A stretch of 64,000 bases of DNA from Aureimonas flava (GTDB lineage: Bacteria > Pseudomonadota > Alphaproteobacteria > Rhizobiales > Rhizobiaceae), in contig NZ_QYRN01000005.1 in the NCBI RefSeq assembly GCF_003583935.1, forward strand, positions 248,001-312,000, given 5' to 3'. Below the pieces are notes generated by a model. It saw only the letters and a program-made list of their open reading frames with translations, did no database searches and was not told where the DNA came from. The translations under genes and the position numbers were made by a program. Shown here piece after piece: positions 62,766 through 64,000 of the stretch; the first letter of the stretch is position 1, and the number at the start of each line of letters is the position of its first letter.

Positions 62766-64000
62766 ATGTCCACCATGATCCTCATCCCGTCCCGACTGGC
62801 CTCGACCCGGCTTCCCGCCAAGCCGCTCGCCGACATCGCGGGACGTCCGATGATCGTGCGCGTGGCCGAGCGTGCGCGCGAGGCCGCCATCGGCCGCGTC
62901 GTGGTGGCCACCGACGATCCCTCGATCCGGGACGCGGCGGTGGCGGCCGGCTTCGAGGCGGTGATGACGGGCGGCCACCACCAGTCGGGCTCGGACCGGA
63001 TTTTCGAGGCGCTGGAGCGCCTCGATCCGGCGGGCGAGGTGGAGACGGTGATCAACCTCCAGGGCGACCTGCCGACCATCGAGCCGGAGACGATCCGCGC
63101 CGTGCTGCGCCCGTTCGAGGATCCGCGCTGCGACATCGCAACCGTCGCGGTCGCCATCGCGAACGAGGCGGACCGGGACGATCCGAGCGTGGTCAAGCTG
63201 GTCGGCACGCCGGTGGGGCCGGACCGGCTGAGCGCCCTCTACTTCACCCGCGCCACGGCGCCCACGGGCGAGGGGCCGCTCTATCACCACGTCGGCATCT
63301 ACGCCTATCGGCGGGCGGCGCTCGCGCGTTTCGTGGCGCTCGCGCCCTCGCCGCTGGAGACGCGCGAGAAGCTGGAGCAGCTCCGCGCGCTGGAAGCGGG
63401 AATGCGGATCCAGGCGGAGGTCGTGGACGCCGTGCCGCTCGGTGTCGACATGCCCCATCAGCTGGAGGAGGCGCGCCGCTTCTTCGAGCCGGCGGCCCGT
63501 TCGGGCCGGATTTCCTTCCAGGGCGAGCCGGGCGCGAATTCCGACACCGCGTCCCGCACCATGTATCCCGATCTCGAGCCCCTGCCGTGCCCGACCTTCG
63601 AGGATGCGCTGGCCGCCGTGACGCGCGGCGAGGCCGACCTCGCGATGATCCCGATCGAGAACACCATCGCCGGCCGCGTCGCCGACATCCACCATCTCCT
63701 GCCCGTCTCGGGCCTCCAGATCGTGGGCGAGTTCTTCCTTCCGATCCGCTTCCAGCTCATGGCGAAGCGCGGGGTGGCGATGGGCGACATCCGCGAGGTG
63801 CACAGCCATATCCACGCCCTCGGCCAGTGCCGCGGCATCCTGCGCCGCAACGGCTGGAAGCCGGTGGTGGCCGGCGACACGGCCGGAGCGGCGCGCGTCG
63901 TCTCGCAGATGCCGGAGCCCCACGTCGCCGCGCTCGCGCCGCGCCTGGCGGCCGAACTCTACGGGCTCGACATCCTGGCCGAGAACGTCGAGGACGCCGA
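62766..64000 (+). CDS. kdsB-pheA: KdsB-PheA fused reading frame (CMP-Kdo synthetase / prephenate dehydratase), cut by window edge
   Basis: One uninterrupted frame of 411 codons to the window end. Residues 1-237 are a complete 3-deoxy-manno-octulosonate cytidylyltransferase ([52 protein letters not shown]). From residue 248 the sequence is prephenate dehydratase ([41 protein letters not shown]). No stop codon separates them, and no start codon lies at the junction (F-F-E-P-A-A-R-S-G). The last in-frame ATG before it is at 63450, in [10 protein letters not shown], where KdsB normally has Thr; it could serve as an internal start. KdsB activates Kdo for lipid A; PheA makes phenylpyruvate. In related bacteria they are adjacent separate genes. 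The start is preceded by a spaced leader divergent from the cytochrome gene. Confidence 0.88.
   Translation, partial: MSTMILIPSRLASTRLPAKPLADIAGRPMIVRVAERAREAAIGRVVVATDDPSIRDAAVAAGFEAVMTGGHHQSGSDRIFEALERLDPAGEVETVINLQGDLPTIEPETIRAVLRPFEDPRCDIATVAVAIANEADRDDPSVVKLVGTPVGPDRLSALYFTRATAPTGEGPLYHHVGIYAYRRAALARFVALAPSPLETREKLEQLRALEAGMRIQAEVVDAVPLGVDMPHQLEEARRFFEPAARSGRISFQGEPGANSDTASRTMYPDLEPLPCPTFEDALAAVTRGEADLAMIPIENTIAGRVADIHHLLPVSGLQIVGEFFLPIRFQLMAKRGVAMGDIREVHSHIHALGQCRGILRRNGWKPVVAGDTAGAARVVSQMPEPHVAALAPRLAAELYGLDILAENVEDA

Overview
The window is GC-rich chromosomal DNA from an alphaproteobacterium, most likely of the order Hyphomicrobiales (Rhizobiales). The evidence is the gene content: the cell-cycle regulators GcrA, RcdA and TrcR, a Caulobacter-type Cpa/Tad pilus locus, a pst-phoU-phoB operon with phoR just upstream, an argD-argF-hslO operon, and a membrane cytochrome c divergent from kdsB and pheA. 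A high-GC family such as Aurantimonadaceae would fit, but the sequence alone does not settle this. I see no rRNA, tRNA, CRISPR array, insertion sequence or prophage. It reads as core genome with a few lineage-specific modifications.

Layout. 1-4 kb: purine genes purK (cut by the window edge) and purE, two small YdcH/DUF465 proteins, a divergent ThiE-like protein and a secreted Sel1-repeat protein. 4-11 kb: an inositol-monophosphatase family enzyme, an orphan MotA-like/OmpA-like membrane pair, a PLP aminotransferase, an exporter-type ABC half-transporter and ribosomal protein L31. 11-16.3 kb: RcdA, a quinone oxidoreductase, TrcR, and an overlapping SDR/GH15 pair. 16.5-25.3 kb: the phosphate regulon (a membrane protein of unknown function, phoR, a Pho-box-like element, pstSCAB, phoU, phoB). 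25.3-29.8 kb: a DUF3297 protein, gcrA, then argD-argF-hslO. 30-33.6 kb: a GntR/FCD regulator with an 18-bp palindrome before it, mannonate dehydratase and an FAD-linked 2-hydroxyacid dehydrogenase, probably one sugar-acid catabolic unit. 33.6-37.5 kb: a serine hydrolase, a membrane-anchored retropepsin-like protease, upp and deoB.

37.6-48.1 kb: the Flp/Tad pilus locus (flp, cpaA-F, tadB, tadC on the plus strand; a stand-alone CpaC N-domain protein and a TadD lipoprotein on the minus strand), with no TadE/F minor pseudopilin in the window. 48-51 kb: an M17 aminopeptidase, a MarR-type regulator and an NlpC/P60 hydrolase. 51-61.4 kb: a minus-strand yej peptide ABC-transport operon with two substrate-binding proteins, yejB, yejE, a cation diffusion facilitator lying between yejE and yejF, then yejF, a Nudix hydrolase and a GhrA-type reductase. 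61.5-64 kb: a membrane-anchored cytochrome c with a long Ala/Pro/Glu-rich tail, divergent from an uninterrupted reading frame that joins a whole KdsB to PheA.

The most unusual observation is this KdsB-PheA reading frame. There is no stop codon between a lipopolysaccharide precursor enzyme and a phenylalanine biosynthesis enzyme that are normally separate proteins. Other points of interest are the metal transporter inside the yej operon, two binding proteins with different export signals, the GntR palindrome, inverted repeats before flp and between pstS and pstC, and a hairpin with a T-run upstream of rcdA.
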